The notes under the pieces were generated by a model. It was not told the DNA's origin. It was given only the letters and a program-made list of their open reading frames with translations, and ran no database searches. A stretch of 33,567 nucleotides of DNA from an uncultured Limnohabitans sp. (lineage in GTDB: Bacteria; Pseudomonadota; Gammaproteobacteria; Burkholderiales; Burkholderiaceae_C). Numbering within the stretch: the first letter of the stretch is position 1; every line of letters begins with the position of its first letter. This document shows, in pieces, positions 17,095 to 25,486 of the stretch. The position numbers and the translations under genes are program-made. The DNA is taken from NCBI GenBank assembly GCA_937928195.1, contig CALEYZ010000102.1:1-33567 (forward strand), in the 5' to 3' direction.

Positions 17095-18201
17095 TTAATT
17101 GTTTTTCAAGACGATGAAGTCTGTGGGGTCCACCACGATGTGGATCGGCGCACCCACAGGTGTTTTTTGGCTAGGGTGAACACGCGCCAGCATCACTTTG
17201 TCATTGACTTGCACTTGGAAGTCGAGCACTTCGCCCAAGAAAATTTTGGCAAATACAGTACCCAAATAATGATTGCCATGGTCTACCGGCGGCGTGGAAT
17301 CGCTGAGATGAATGTCTTCAGGTCGCACACACACTTGAACTTCTTCACCGACGTGGAAGTGATTGATCATGGGCACCTTGATGACACCAATTTCAGAGTC
17401 CACCACCATGGTGCCGTTGACGGCATCAATGCTTCGCACCGTGGCTTTGACGAAGTTGATGGTGCCCACAAAGTCAGCCACAAATTCACTGTTGGGTGTT
17501 TCGTATATTTGACGCGGGGTGCCCAACTGCACAATGCGGCCACTTCGCATCACGGCAATTTCATGCGACAAGGCCAAAGCTTCCGATTGATCGTGCGTGA
17601 CGTAGATGGTGGTGATGCCCAACTCGCGTTGAATTTTTTTCAATTCAAAGCGCATCTTCTCGCGCAGCTTAGCGTCTAAGTTGGACAGTGGCTCGTCCAG
17701 CAACAACAGTTTGGGCTCCATCACCAAGGCTCGGGCCAAGGCCAAGCGCTGCTGCTGTCCACCTGAAAGCCGTGTGGCATCACGGTCATGGTATTGCGCC
17801 AACTCGACCGACTCCAATACACGCATGACCTTGGTTTCAATTTCTTTGCGGCTGTATTTTTTTTGTCCCACTTCCAATGGGAAACTGGCATTTTGAAACA
17901 CCGTCATGTGCGGCCAAATGGCATAGGACTGAAAGACCATGCCAAAGCCCCGCTTGTTCGGCGGTACAAACACGTTTTGCGCTGCGCTGTACACCGTTGT
18001 GCCGCTGACAGCGATGGTGCCCTGCGTTGGCTTTTCCAAGCCAGCGATGGACCTGAGTGTGGTTGTCTTGCCACAACCGCTGGGGCCTAGCAAGGTAAAC
18101 AATTGGCCTTCTGGCACTTCGAAGCTGACATCTTGCGCAGCTTTCACCACCACGCCTTTGTCGCTGACATATTCAGTGTGCAATCCGCTTACATTTAACA
18201 C
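17095..18201 (-). CDS. ABC transporter ATP-binding protein (FbpC/PotA type)
   Basis: The 368-residue ATPase starts at a GTG with GAGGA six bases upstream. Walker A GPSGCGKTT is at 39-47, the Q-loop at VFQSYAIWP (89-97), the signature LSGGQQQR at 145-152, and Walker B LLLLDEP at 165-171, followed by SNLDAKLR and the switch His in THDQ. The last 120 residues form a TOBE-like regulatory domain, as in ferric, spermidine and 2-aminoethylphosphonate importers. It energises the two-domain permease encoded 61 bp upstream, with ligand delivered by the AfuA-type proteins in the same operon. Confidence 0.92.
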   Translation of the reverse strand: MLNVSGLHTEYVSDKGVVVKAAQDVSFEVPEGQLFTLLGPSGCGKTTTLRSIAGLEKPTQGTIAVSGTTVYSAAQNVFVPPNKRGFGMVFQSYAIWPHMTVFQNASFPLEVGQKKYSRKEIETKVMRVLESVELAQYHDRDATRLSGGQQQRLALARALVMEPKLLLLDEPLSNLDAKLREKMRFELKKIQRELGITTIYVTHDQSEALALSHEIAVMRSGRIVQLGTPRQIYETPNSEFVADFVGTINFVKATVRSIDAVNGTMVVDSEIGVIKVPMINHFHVGEEVQVCVRPEDIHLSDSTPPVDHGNHYLGTVFAKIFLGEVLDFQVQVNDKVMLARVHPSQKTPVGAPIHIVVDPTDFIVLKNN

Positions 18202-18262
18202 GTTGATTCCTCGTTAAAACTTAAGAACTGTTGGGTGCCTGATGGCATTCAACTTCTCTCTA

Positions 18263-19996
18263 TCAACCTTCTTTGACACCAAATCGTTTGCCGGCCATCT
18301 GAGCCAAGCCCACCAGCACCAGCAACATGAAAATAAAGATCACGCTCAGCGCAGACAGTTCTACGTATTGACCGTTTTCCCACAATTCCCAAATCACGAT
18401 GGAGATCACTTCATTGCCTGGGCTGTACAGCAAAATGGAGGTGGACAACTCACGGATCGAGACGATCATCACGTAGATCCAACCCGCCACCAATCCCGGC
18501 TTGAGCAAGGGCAACACAATGCGTCGAAACACCGTCAGCCAACTGGCACCACTCATACCACCCGACTCTTCCAAGTCTTTGTGGATTTGCAACATGGACG
18601 TGGTGCTGTAACGCAAGCCATAGGGCAAGAAGCGTGTGATGTAAGCCAGCAAAATGATCCAGAAGGTGCCGTAGATACCAATGTCAAACGTGAGATAGAA
18701 AATCATGATGGACACACCCAGCACCAAGCCTGGGAATACCATCGGCAACGACGCCAAGTTATCGAGCATCCAACGACCTGGGATCTTGGTTTTCACCACA
18801 ATCCAGCAGACCACAGATGCCAGCAGCATGACCACCGTGGCGGTGGTGATGGACATCCACAAACTGTTCAATGCTGCCGTGCGGATATTTTCCGAACCCA
18901 AGATATAGCGATAGCCGTCCAAGGTAATTCTGGACAAAGCCTCCATGGAGGGTGGCGCATAAAACTTCTGCAAAGAAGACCAAAGCAACACCAAGAACGG
19001 CATCACCACGATCAACAAGAAGTAAACAATGAAAATGGCCAAAGTGAAATAACGCCATGCACCCAAATCAATGGTGCGCGGCCTGAAGCCTTTGCCCGTC
19101 ACGGTTGCGTACTTGCTGCCAGAGGCAGAAATGCGCGCCTGAACATAAATGCCGCCCGTGGTGAGAAGCAAAAGAATCACGGAGTACGCGGCGGCCAAAC
19201 CAATTTGACTGGGGTACTGGTGAATGGCCTGGTAGATGGCCGACGTGAAGACTTGAATACCGCCGGGCAAACCCAACAGTGCAGGGACCTCAAACGATTC
19301 AATGGCACGCACAAACAAGGTGAGCACAGTGGCCACAATGGCAGGAAAAGCCAACTTCAAGGTAATGCGATACAAGGTGCTGAACACACTAGAACCACTC
19401 ATCACTGCAGACTCTTCCAGCGAAGGGTCCATGGCCTTGAAGGCAGAGGACATGAGCAAAAACGCCATGGGCGAGTAGTGCAAGCCGTCCACCCAAATCA
19501 TGCCCCACATGGAGTAAATGTTGAAAGGCGGCGTCTCCAAACCAAACCACGACATGGCCACTGTGTTCAGCAATCCAATTTTGGGGCTGGCCAACATGAT
19601 CCACGCAATGGTGAACAAAATGCTGGGAATGATCAGCGGCACAATGGACAAAGCAAAGAACAAACGTCGCATGGGCGTGTTGGTTCTCTCGTTCATCCAG
19701 GCCAAGGCCGTTCCAATGACAAAGGCCACCATCGAGCCACCCAATGCAAATTGCACTGAATTCCAAAAAGTCACCACGGTTTCAGGGTTGGTGTAAGCCG
19801 TGACGTAATTCCCCAAAGTGAGGACCGCAGGGGCATCGGCTGTTTCAGCCGTGTTGAAACTCTGCCAAATCATGAAGCAGAAAGGAACCAAGGCCAACAC
19901 AGCGACGATGGCCAAACACACACCAATCACCAACCATTTGGCGTCAAATCCCGCTCCAAACTTTGGTTTGGCTTCTACCGCAACTGAACTTTGCAC
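18263..19996 (-). CDS. ABC transporter permease, two fused domains (FbpB type)
   Basis: The 577-residue inner-membrane protein has two homologous halves of about six helices each. Each half carries an EAA-type loop that contacts the ATPase: EESAVMSGSSVFSTLYRIT in the first and EESGGMSGASWLTVFRRI in the second. One polypeptide therefore replaces the usual permease dimer, as in FbpB and AfuB. The start is a GTG at 19996 with GGAG nine bases upstream; no in-frame ATG exists nearby. It is the first gene of the operon that ends with the thiamine-diphosphate enzyme at 9353. A GTTC-N9-GAAC operator lies 49-65 bp upstream. Confidence 0.9.
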   Translation of the reverse strand: MQSSVAVEAKPKFGAGFDAKWLVIGVCLAIVAVLALVPFCFMIWQSFNTAETADAPAVLTLGNYVTAYTNPETVVTFWNSVQFALGGSMVAFVIGTALAWMNERTNTPMRRLFFALSIVPLIIPSILFTIAWIMLASPKIGLLNTVAMSWFGLETPPFNIYSMWGMIWVDGLHYSPMAFLLMSSAFKAMDPSLEESAVMSGSSVFSTLYRITLKLAFPAIVATVLTLFVRAIESFEVPALLGLPGGIQVFTSAIYQAIHQYPSQIGLAAAYSVILLLLTTGGIYVQARISASGSKYATVTGKGFRPRTIDLGAWRYFTLAIFIVYFLLIVVMPFLVLLWSSLQKFYAPPSMEALSRITLDGYRYILGSENIRTAALNSLWMSITTATVVMLLASVVCWIVVKTKIPGRWMLDNLASLPMVFPGLVLGVSIMIFYLTFDIGIYGTFWIILLAYITRFLPYGLRYSTTSMLQIHKDLEESGGMSGASWLTVFRRIVLPLLKPGLVAGWIYVMIVSIRELSTSILLYSPGNEVISIVIWELWENGQYVELSALSVIFIFMLLVLVGLAQMAGKRFGVKEG

Positions 19997-20044
19997 GAAT
20001 GAGTTCTCCAGAATGATGTCGACTGAATCTGAACCGATTTAATC

Positions 20045-20061
20045 GTTCCTTCATGCAGAAC
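20045..20061. promoter_or_regulatory. Operator F, single unit, ABC/cupin operon
   Basis: GTTCcttcatgcaGAAC is an exact 17-bp match to the shared motif, including TCATG in the middle. An additional GAAC lies at 20031-20034. It is 49-65 bp upstream of the permease GTG, a place expected to overlap the promoter. Confidence 0.65.
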
Positions 20062-20217
20062 CGCAGTCCATATGAAGGCACAAATGACATTAGGCGGGAA
20101 TCGTCGGAATGTGTCAAGCAAAGCTCTGACGGGTTTTCCCTATCGAGAGTTTTCCTCCCACAACTCGAGAAAGAGATTCTCACGAAGCTCTTTCCACAAT
20201 CTTTGATTTGGCTCATC

Positions 20218-20254
20218 ATTCTTTTATGAGGAACGATGTTCTTTCGAGCGGGAA
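20218..20254. promoter_or_regulatory. Operator B upstream of iclR
   Basis: ATTCttttatgagGAAC (20218-20234) is followed after three bases by GTTC (20238-20241), giving the inner palindrome GAAC-GAT-GTTC. The right outer half-site is degenerate (GGAA). It lies about 95-131 bp before the iclR start and fits autoregulation. Confidence 0.6.
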
Positions 20255-20348
20255 ATAGATATGATGTCACGAAACGTCTTGAAATGCCATGAAACAAGGG
20301 TCTTAAAGAAAGCAGCGCCAATGTGGCCACGCCCTTAAGAAGACCTTG

Positions 20349-21173
20349 ATGACCCATTCAATCTTCACCGATCAACTTCACGCCTTTGCCATGACCACTG
20401 AAAGCACCTCATCCAAAAGCTCACGCCTGTCCTCTGTGGCAGCTGCTGTTCGCGTGCTGAAATGTTTCTCCGAAGTGGAGCCTGAAATTGGCATCAGCAG
20501 TTTGGCCAAACGTTTGTCTTTGGCCAAAAGCACGGTACATCGTTTGGCCGTGACACTCACCAGCGAAGGCTTGCTTGAGCAAAGCCCCGAAACAGGTCGC
20601 TACCGTTTGGGCATCAACTTATTTGTCATGGGCGCTCTGGTGCGTCGCCGTCTGGATGTCTCCAACATGGCGCAGCCTTTCCTGAATGTTCTGCGTGAAA
20701 GAACTGGCGAAACCATTCATCTGGCCGTCATGAACGAAACCAACATCTTGTACCTCTACAACTTAGAAAGCCGACAGGCCATTCGCATGAAGAGTTACAT
20801 CGGCACCATCAAGCCTGCGTTTTGCACTTGCGAGGGCCGCGCCATTGTGGCCTTTGGCGGCACCGAGCTGATGAACAAAGTGCTCAGCAGCCCATTGGCA
20901 TCTCGCACCCCAGAGACTCAAACAGACCCTGCCAAACTGATGAAAATGTTTGCCGAGATTCGCGCCCATGGTTACGCCATTGACGACGAAGAGTCAGAAC
21001 AAGGCATGCGCGGCATTGGCGCGCCACTTCGCGACATTACAGGCCAAGTGGTGGCAGCCATCGGCATTGGCGGGCCCAGCCAACGCCTCACCTTGAAAAA
21101 GTTGCGAGGTTTGGCACCTGTGCTTCTCAGCACAGCCGAAGCCATTTCCACCCAACTCGGTTATCGCGCCTAA
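20349..21173 (+). CDS. IclR-family transcriptional regulator
   Basis: The 274-residue protein has an N-terminal winged helix-turn-helix (about 27-80: SSVAAAVRVLKCFSE, ISSLAKRLSLAKSTVHRL, ETGRYRLG) and a C-terminal IclR effector domain (about 95-270; GETIHLAVMNE, AFCTCEGRAIVAFG, YAIDDEESEQGMRGIGAPL). The ATG at 20349 has only a weak purine-rich site upstream; the ATG at 20391 would remove a short N-terminal extension and is possible. IclR proteins control aromatic and short-chain acid catabolism as repressors or activators and bind inverted repeats as dimers or tetramers. As the only such regulator in the window, beside two copies of the GTTC-N9-GAAC motif, it is the likely master regulator. 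It reads into the reductase 30 bp downstream. Confidence 0.92.
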   Translation: MTHSIFTDQLHAFAMTTESTSSKSSRLSSVAAAVRVLKCFSEVEPEIGISSLAKRLSLAKSTVHRLAVTLTSEGLLEQSPETGRYRLGINLFVMGALVRRRLDVSNMAQPFLNVLRERTGETIHLAVMNETNILYLYNLESRQAIRMKSYIGTIKPAFCTCEGRAIVAFGGTELMNKVLSSPLASRTPETQTDPAKLMKMFAEIRAHGYAIDDEESEQGMRGIGAPLRDITGQVVAAIGIGGPSQRLTLKKLRGLAPVLLSTAEAISTQLGYRA

Positions 21174-21203
21174 ACACCACGCATCACCCTCAGGCTCTAC
21201 AAC

Positions 21204-22247
21204 ATGTCACACGCAGTTCACACCATTCAACTGGCCGGCACAGATCAATCGTTCTCTTGCGCAGAAAACGACACGCTGTTGCGCGCCGCGCTTCGCAATG
21301 GCATCGCATTTCCTTACGAATGCAATGTCGGCTCGTGCGGAAATTGCAAATTCGAGCTGCTAGAGGGCGTCATGGCCTCTTGCTGGCCCGAAGCACCGGG
21401 TCTGTCAGACAAAGACCGCGCCAGAAACAGAGGTCTAGGATGCCAAAGTCGCCCCACTGGCCCACTGCAAATCAAGCTCAGAACCAGTGACAAATATGCG
21501 CCGCAGTTCTCGCCCGTGCGCACGCCTGCCAAGTTCATCGCCTCGCGTGTCATCACACATGACCTGTCCGAGTTCACTTTTCAAACCGACTTGCCATTGC
21601 CATTTTTGAGTGGCCAATATGCGCTGATTCAAATGGACGGCATTACCGGCCCGCGCGCCTACTCCATGAGCAATGTGGGTCTGTTCAATGGCGAAAACCA
21701 AGGCGGCAACTTGATCGAGTTTCAAGTTCGACGTGTGCCAGGTGGCCAAGGCAGCGCGCATTTGTTTGACCAATTGAAACCGGGGGCCATGGTTGAAATT
21801 GACGGCCCTTACGGCATGGCCTACTTAAGAGAAAACGTTGAGCGTGACATTTTGTGCATCGCCGGCGGCTCTGGTTTGGCGCCCATGATTTCCATCGCGC
21901 GAGGCGCCTTCAGCAGCCCCCGCATGACCGGCAGAAAACTCAGCTTCTTTTATGGCGCGCGCGCATTGCAAGATGTGTGCGGCCTCGACATGCTGCTAAC
22001 CTTGCCCAACTGGCAAGAGCGCGGCACATACCAAGCGGTGGTGTCTGGCGCCACCGAACAAGTCAGCTTGCCCGAAGGCTACTTGCGCGGCTTTGCGCAC
22101 GACGCCGTGGCACAAACATTTGGCGAACGTTTGCAGCAAATGGAAATTTATTTTGCGGGTCCGGCCATGATGGGTCAGTCTCTTTTGAAAACATTGATTG
22201 ATCTGAAAGTGCCGATGGACCAAGTGCACTTTGACCAGTTTTATTGA
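21204..22247 (+). CDS. Ferredoxin-NAD(P) oxidoreductase of an oxygenase ([2Fe-2S], FAD, NAD domains)
   Basis: The 347-residue protein has an N-terminal plant-type ferredoxin with Cys40, Cys45, Cys48 and Cys80 (YECNVGSCGNC ... GLGCQ), an FAD domain with RAYSMSN (151-157), and a nicotinamide domain with AGGSGLAPM (about 220) and FAGPAMM near the end. This order is that of BenC/TmoF-type reductases, which take electrons from NAD(P)H for Rieske or di-iron oxygenases. No di-iron oxygenase is present, so its likely clients are the Rieske oxygenases at 27760 and 30764, directly or through the Rieske ferredoxin at 29204. It lies between iclR and the second EutA-like gene, with spacers of 30 and 9 bp. 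Confidence 0.88.
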   Translation: MSHAVHTIQLAGTDQSFSCAENDTLLRAALRNGIAFPYECNVGSCGNCKFELLEGVMASCWPEAPGLSDKDRARNRGLGCQSRPTGPLQIKLRTSDKYAPQFSPVRTPAKFIASRVITHDLSEFTFQTDLPLPFLSGQYALIQMDGITGPRAYSMSNVGLFNGENQGGNLIEFQVRRVPGGQGSAHLFDQLKPGAMVEIDGPYGMAYLRENVERDILCIAGGSGLAPMISIARGAFSSPRMTGRKLSFFYGARALQDVCGLDMLLTLPNWQERGTYQAVVSGATEQVSLPEGYLRGFAHDAVAQTFGERLQQMEIYFAGPAMMGQSLLKTLIDLKVPMDQVHFDQFY

Positions 22248-22256
22248 ACGGCGCGT

Positions 22257-24080
22257 ATGAGCAGCGAAGACATCAAAAACAAACACAGCGTCCAAGACCA
22301 CCAGTACGGCGCTGACACGTATCACACGCACGACGGTGATGCCGATCATGACCACGACCATGACTTTGCCGGTGATGACCCTTCACAAGAATCGCTCTGG
22401 CGCCAAGACAATGTGATCTTGCACAGCGTGGGCATTGACGTGGGCTCGTCGGGCACTCAGGTGGTTTTCTCTCGCATTCATTTGCGCCGCATTGCCGAAG
22501 ATTTGTCCAGCCGTTACACCGTGGTCGAACGCACGGCTTTGTACCAGTCCCCCATCTCTCTCACGCCGTACTTGAACGACAGTTTGATGGACGCCAAGGC
22601 CTTGGGCGCCATCATCGACAAGGCTTACCAAGAGTCTGGTTTGCATCCCGATGAAATCGATGCAGGCGCTGTGATCTTGACAGGTGAGGCCTTGCGCCGT
22701 GAGAACAGCGAATCGATTGCGGCCGTATTGGCGGAACAAGGTGGCGAGTTTGTCTGCGCCACCGCAGGCCATCACATGGAAGCCATGCTGGCCGTTTACG
22801 GTTCTGGTGCGGCCAAGCGTTCTTACGACGAAAAGCATCGCATCTTGAACATCGACATCGGTGGCGGCACCACCAAGCTGGGCTTGGTGCAAAACGGTGA
22901 GCTGGTTGCCACCGCAGCCGTGCACCTGGGTGGCCGCCTCATGGTGGTGAATGAAAAAAATGTGCTGACGCGCCTCGATCCTGCAGGTGCTTACCTTGCC
23001 AAGCAAGCTGGCTACGATTGGAAGTTGGGCGATCAAGTGACACGCCAAGACCTGGCCAAAGTGGCGCAGTGGATGGCCGATGCACTGGTGCGCATCCTGA
23101 CGCAAAAATTCACGCGAGAAGACTTGTCCAACCTGTACCTCACAGACCCGGTGGACGATTGGGGTCAACTTGACGGCATCATGTTCTCGGGCGGTGTGGG
23201 CGAGTATGTGTACCGCCGTGAAATGCGCGACTTTGGTGATTTGGGCAAGTTGTTTGGTGAAGCTGTGCGTCAGCGCTTGGACCAAAACGCAGTGCCCGTG
23301 CCATTGCTGCCAGCCGGTGAATGCATTCGCGCCACCGTGCTGGGCGCTTCAGAGTACAGCGTGCAATTGAGTGGCAACACCACCTTCATTTCAGAACCGG
23401 CCGCCTTGCTGCCACGCAAAAATCTGCAAGTGATTCCCTTGAACCTTGAGCTGAAAGAAGCCATTGATCCGGTGGAAATTGCGGAGGCACTGGGCAAATC
23501 CTTCCGTCGTCATGACCTGGTAGAAGGCGCACAAGATGTGGCCATTTCATTGCGATGGTTGGGTGCGCCCTCTTTCACACGTCTTCATGCGCTGTCACAA
23601 GGCATTCTGAATGGCTTGCCTGAAACCTTGAAGCAGCAACGCCATTTGTACATCGTGACCGACGGCGACATTGCCCACAACTTGGGCCACCTCTTCAAAG
23701 AAGACGCGCGCGTCAAATGTGAAGTCTTGGTGATCGATGGCGTGACCTTGTGGGGTTTTGACTTTGTCGACTTGGGCCGCATTCGCATGCCCTCTTGGAC
23801 GGTGCCCGTCACGGTCAAATCGCTGGTCTTCAATGAAGACCCGCGCGCGCACGGCAAGTCTGACCCGGGCGAATGGCATGCCCACGAAGATGGCAAGATG
23901 CACCGCCATGATCACGCCAAAGCCCATTCGCATGGGCACGGACATTCACACGATCATGGGCACTCACACGGCCACAGTCACGACCACAGTCACGGTCACA
24001 CGCATGGCCATGATCATGACCACGGTCATTCCCATGACACACAGCACGCCTTGAATTTGGCCCACAAGGCCAAGCCATAG
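22257..24080 (+). CDS. EutA-like ASKHA ATPase with His-rich N- and C-terminal ends (second copy)
   Basis: The 607-residue protein has the EutA core: VGIDVGSSGTQ (58-68), LNIDIGGGTTKLG (197-209) and FSGGVGEYVY. It is a paralogue of the protein at 4513, with shared segments LTPY, LTGEALRREN-type and YGSGAAKRS. Unlike that copy it adds a His/Asp-rich N-terminal segment (about 10-36) and a C-terminal tail of about 66 residues with roughly 26 histidines, mostly as HSHGH and HDHGH repeats. Such tails bind nickel or zinc in HypB, UreE and several metallochaperones. The NiCoT permease, NikR and a CobW-type GTPase follow immediately. I infer a nickel-handling ATPase; no EutBC is visible. Function is unproven. 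Confidence 0.85.
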   Translation: MSSEDIKNKHSVQDHQYGADTYHTHDGDADHDHDHDFAGDDPSQESLWRQDNVILHSVGIDVGSSGTQVVFSRIHLRRIAEDLSSRYTVVERTALYQSPISLTPYLNDSLMDAKALGAIIDKAYQESGLHPDEIDAGAVILTGEALRRENSESIAAVLAEQGGEFVCATAGHHMEAMLAVYGSGAAKRSYDEKHRILNIDIGGGTTKLGLVQNGELVATAAVHLGGRLMVVNEKNVLTRLDPAGAYLAKQAGYDWKLGDQVTRQDLAKVAQWMADALVRILTQKFTREDLSNLYLTDPVDDWGQLDGIMFSGGVGEYVYRREMRDFGDLGKLFGEAVRQRLDQNAVPVPLLPAGECIRATVLGASEYSVQLSGNTTFISEPAALLPRKNLQVIPLNLELKEAIDPVEIAEALGKSFRRHDLVEGAQDVAISLRWLGAPSFTRLHALSQGILNGLPETLKQQRHLYIVTDGDIAHNLGHLFKEDARVKCEVLVIDGVTLWGFDFVDLGRIRMPSWTVPVTVKSLVFNEDPRAHGKSDPGEWHAHEDGKMHRHDHAKAHSHGHGHSHDHGHSHGHSHDHSHGHTHGHDHDHGHSHDTQHALNLAHKAKP

Positions 24081-24095
24081 GTTTGTGCCGGCACT

Positions 24096-24123
24096 AAAAA
24101 GCGCAGCCCCTGTGCTTTTTTTT
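24096..24123 (+). terminator. Intrinsic terminator after the second EutA-like gene
   Basis: AAAAAGCGCAG and CTGTGCTTTTT form an 11-bp stem with one G-U pair around a CCC loop, ending in eight T residues in total. It closes the iclR-reductase-EutA unit and separates it from the nickel permease. Confidence 0.88.
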
Positions 24124-24132
24124 CGCACCCAA

Positions 24133-24159
24133 GTATGACGAATTAGAAGAAAATCACAC
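24133..24159. promoter_or_regulatory. Candidate NikR box before the nickel permease
   Basis: GTATGA (24133-24138) and TCACAC (24154-24159) are separated by 15 bases, close to the E. coli NikR arrangement GTATGA-N16-TCATAC but with one arm mismatch and one base less spacing. It ends one base before the permease ATG, covering its ribosome site. Confidence 0.35.
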
Positions 24160-24160
24160 C

Positions 24161-25027
24161 ATGGATTTGAACACCACGTCACTGCTCGCTACGTCTGGTT
24201 TGTTGCTCGCTCTGGGCTTCCGGCATGGCCTTGACCCCGACCACATTGCGGCGGTCGATGGCATGACGCGGCTGCGCCACAAGGGCAGTGCCTATTGGCA
24301 AGCACGACTCACAGGGTTCCAATTTGCAGCAGGCCACAGCCTCACCATTTTGTTGGCCACGTTTGTGTTTTACATGTACGGCATTCAATTGCCAGAGTGG
24401 CTTGATGCTGTTGGCCTTTGGATTTCCAGTTTCTTCTTGGTTTGGTTGGCCTATCGCAATTTGAAGTTTTGCTTTTCTGGCAACGACGATCACCACCATG
24501 CCGGCAGCCCAGTGCAGCGCAAAATCTTGCAAGCCATGGGCCCCTTCGCCCACCCTATGGGCGTGGGTTTTGGTTTTGCTATCTCGTTCGATTCTCTGGC
24601 CCAAGCAGGCCTCATGGCGGCCAAGGGTCACGAACTCGGCGGCTTCTTTGCCATCGTGGCCATGGCCGGAAGTTTTGGCTTGGGCATGACGCTGGCCGAC
24701 ACCAGCAATGGCTTGCTCATGCACTGGTTGGTCAACCGCAGCCACGATTTGGCGCACAACGCGGGTCGCATCATGAGTGGCGTGATAGCCGCGCTGTCAT
24801 TGATGGTGGTGGCAGTGGGGCACACCAGCCAACACTTTGAACACCTCGACGCCCTGTGGGACGCTTGGGGTGCCTACATTGGCTTGGGTGTGACGGGCAT
24901 GGCGGTCCTGGTGTACTTGGTCAGTGCTCGCTTGTATCGCCACCAAAATGCTAACTGGCAGGTTGTAAGTGCACATGGTGCACACCATCACCATGGTCGT
25001 GCCCCTTCGCTGCTTTTTCCAAAGTAA
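24161..25027 (+). CDS. NiCoT-family nickel/cobalt permease
   Basis: The 288-residue inner-membrane protein has the family signature RHGLDPDHIAAVD (21-33) in the second helix, which supplies metal-coordinating His and Asp residues, followed by FQFAAGHSLTILLA, GVGFGFAISFDSLAQAG and GMTLADTSNGLLMHW, versions of the other NiCoT motifs. It imports Ni(II) and/or Co(II) with high affinity. The protein ends in a short His-rich tail (GAHHHHGRA). Its last 77 bases overlap the convergent nikR gene. No hydrogenase or urease genes are visible, so the metal's user is open. Confidence 0.9.
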   Translation: MDLNTTSLLATSGLLLALGFRHGLDPDHIAAVDGMTRLRHKGSAYWQARLTGFQFAAGHSLTILLATFVFYMYGIQLPEWLDAVGLWISSFFLVWLAYRNLKFCFSGNDDHHHAGSPVQRKILQAMGPFAHPMGVGFGFAISFDSLAQAGLMAAKGHELGGFFAIVAMAGSFGLGMTLADTSNGLLMHWLVNRSHDLAHNAGRIMSGVIAALSLMVVAVGHTSQHFEHLDALWDAWGAYIGLGVTGMAVLVYLVSARLYRHQNANWQVVSAHGAHHHHGRAPSLLFPK

Positions 25028-25421
25028 CCGGCACAATTTGAACCGAGCCATGGCGCACACCCGTTTGCGCCACAATGCGATGCGCAAACTGCTTGACCTC
25101 TTTGGTTTTACCGCGCAAAAATGCCACTTCCAAACAGTTGTCATGGTCTAGATGCAAGTGCATGCTGGACACTGTCAGGTCATGGTGATCGTGTTGCAAA
25201 TTGGCAATGCGCTCTGCCATGGTGCGGTCATGGTGGTTGTACACATAGCCCAAATGCGCGATGCAATGTTCGCTTTCGTTTTGACGCAAAGTTTCTTGCG
25301 AGTGCCAACCACGAATCAGATCTCGAATGGCTTCAGAGCGCGAGGCGTAACCATTTTTCTCAGTCAATTGGTCCAAAATGGCAGCCAACTCTGTTTCGAG
25401 TGAGATTGTGATGCGTTCCAT
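24951..25421 (-). CDS. nikR: Nickel-responsive regulator NikR
   Basis: The 156-residue protein has an N-terminal ribbon-helix-helix (MERITISLETELAAILDQL, ASRSEAIRDLIR) and a C-terminal ACT-like nickel domain. The high-affinity site His77, His88, His90 and Cys96 (HDHHD ... HLHLDHDNC) aligns residue for residue with E. coli His76, His87, His89 and Cys95. The ATG at 25421 has AAGG seven bases upstream; an in-frame start at 25436 is less likely. The C-terminus adds a His-rich tail (GHDHGDGVHHVHL) not found in E. coli NikR; this DNA also encodes the end of the permease on the other strand. It probably represses the permease when nickel is sufficient. Confidence 0.93.
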   Translation of the reverse strand: MERITISLETELAAILDQLTEKNGYASRSEAIRDLIRGWHSQETLRQNESEHCIAHLGYVYNHHDRTMAERIANLQHDHHDLTVSSMHLHLDHDNCLEVAFLRGKTKEVKQFAHRIVAQTGVRHGSVQIVPVTLEKAAKGHDHGDGVHHVHLQPAS

Positions 25422-25486
25422 GAAAGTGCCTTGCAAAAATAGTCAGCGAATGGCTGCATGATACGCAGAAGAACCCCCTCCTCCCC

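Larger units (their letters stand above)
19997..20348. other. Divergent intergenic region between ABC/cupin operon and iclR
   Basis: This 352-bp gap contains operator F (20045-20061) near the ABC operon and operator B (20218-20254) nearer iclR. I could not place convincing -35/-10 boxes for either side. The stretch 20062-20217 is AT-rich with no open frame, strong hairpin or other recognised site. Confidence 0.65.

Noticed and set aside
18230..18253. Inverted repeat GTTGGGTGCC/GGCATTCAAC between permease and ATPase
   Set aside because: On the transcribed minus strand two pairs become A-C mismatches, so the stem is weak and has no T run.
18242..19759. Plus-strand open frame of 505 codons
   Set aside because: Antisense shadow of the ABC permease. 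Its His/Gln/Arg-rich composition comes from reading hydrophobic codons in reverse.
20349..22247. iclR and reductase as regulator plus classical BenABCD or PobA cluster
   Set aside because: No beta subunit of a benzoate-type oxygenase and no flavin hydroxylase is present; the Rieske alpha subunits are of the phthalate-dioxygenase branch.
4513..24080. Ethanolamine utilisation operon
   Set aside because: Two EutA-like proteins are present, but no EutB, EutC, microcompartment shell or aldehyde dehydrogenase gene of that pathway is seen.
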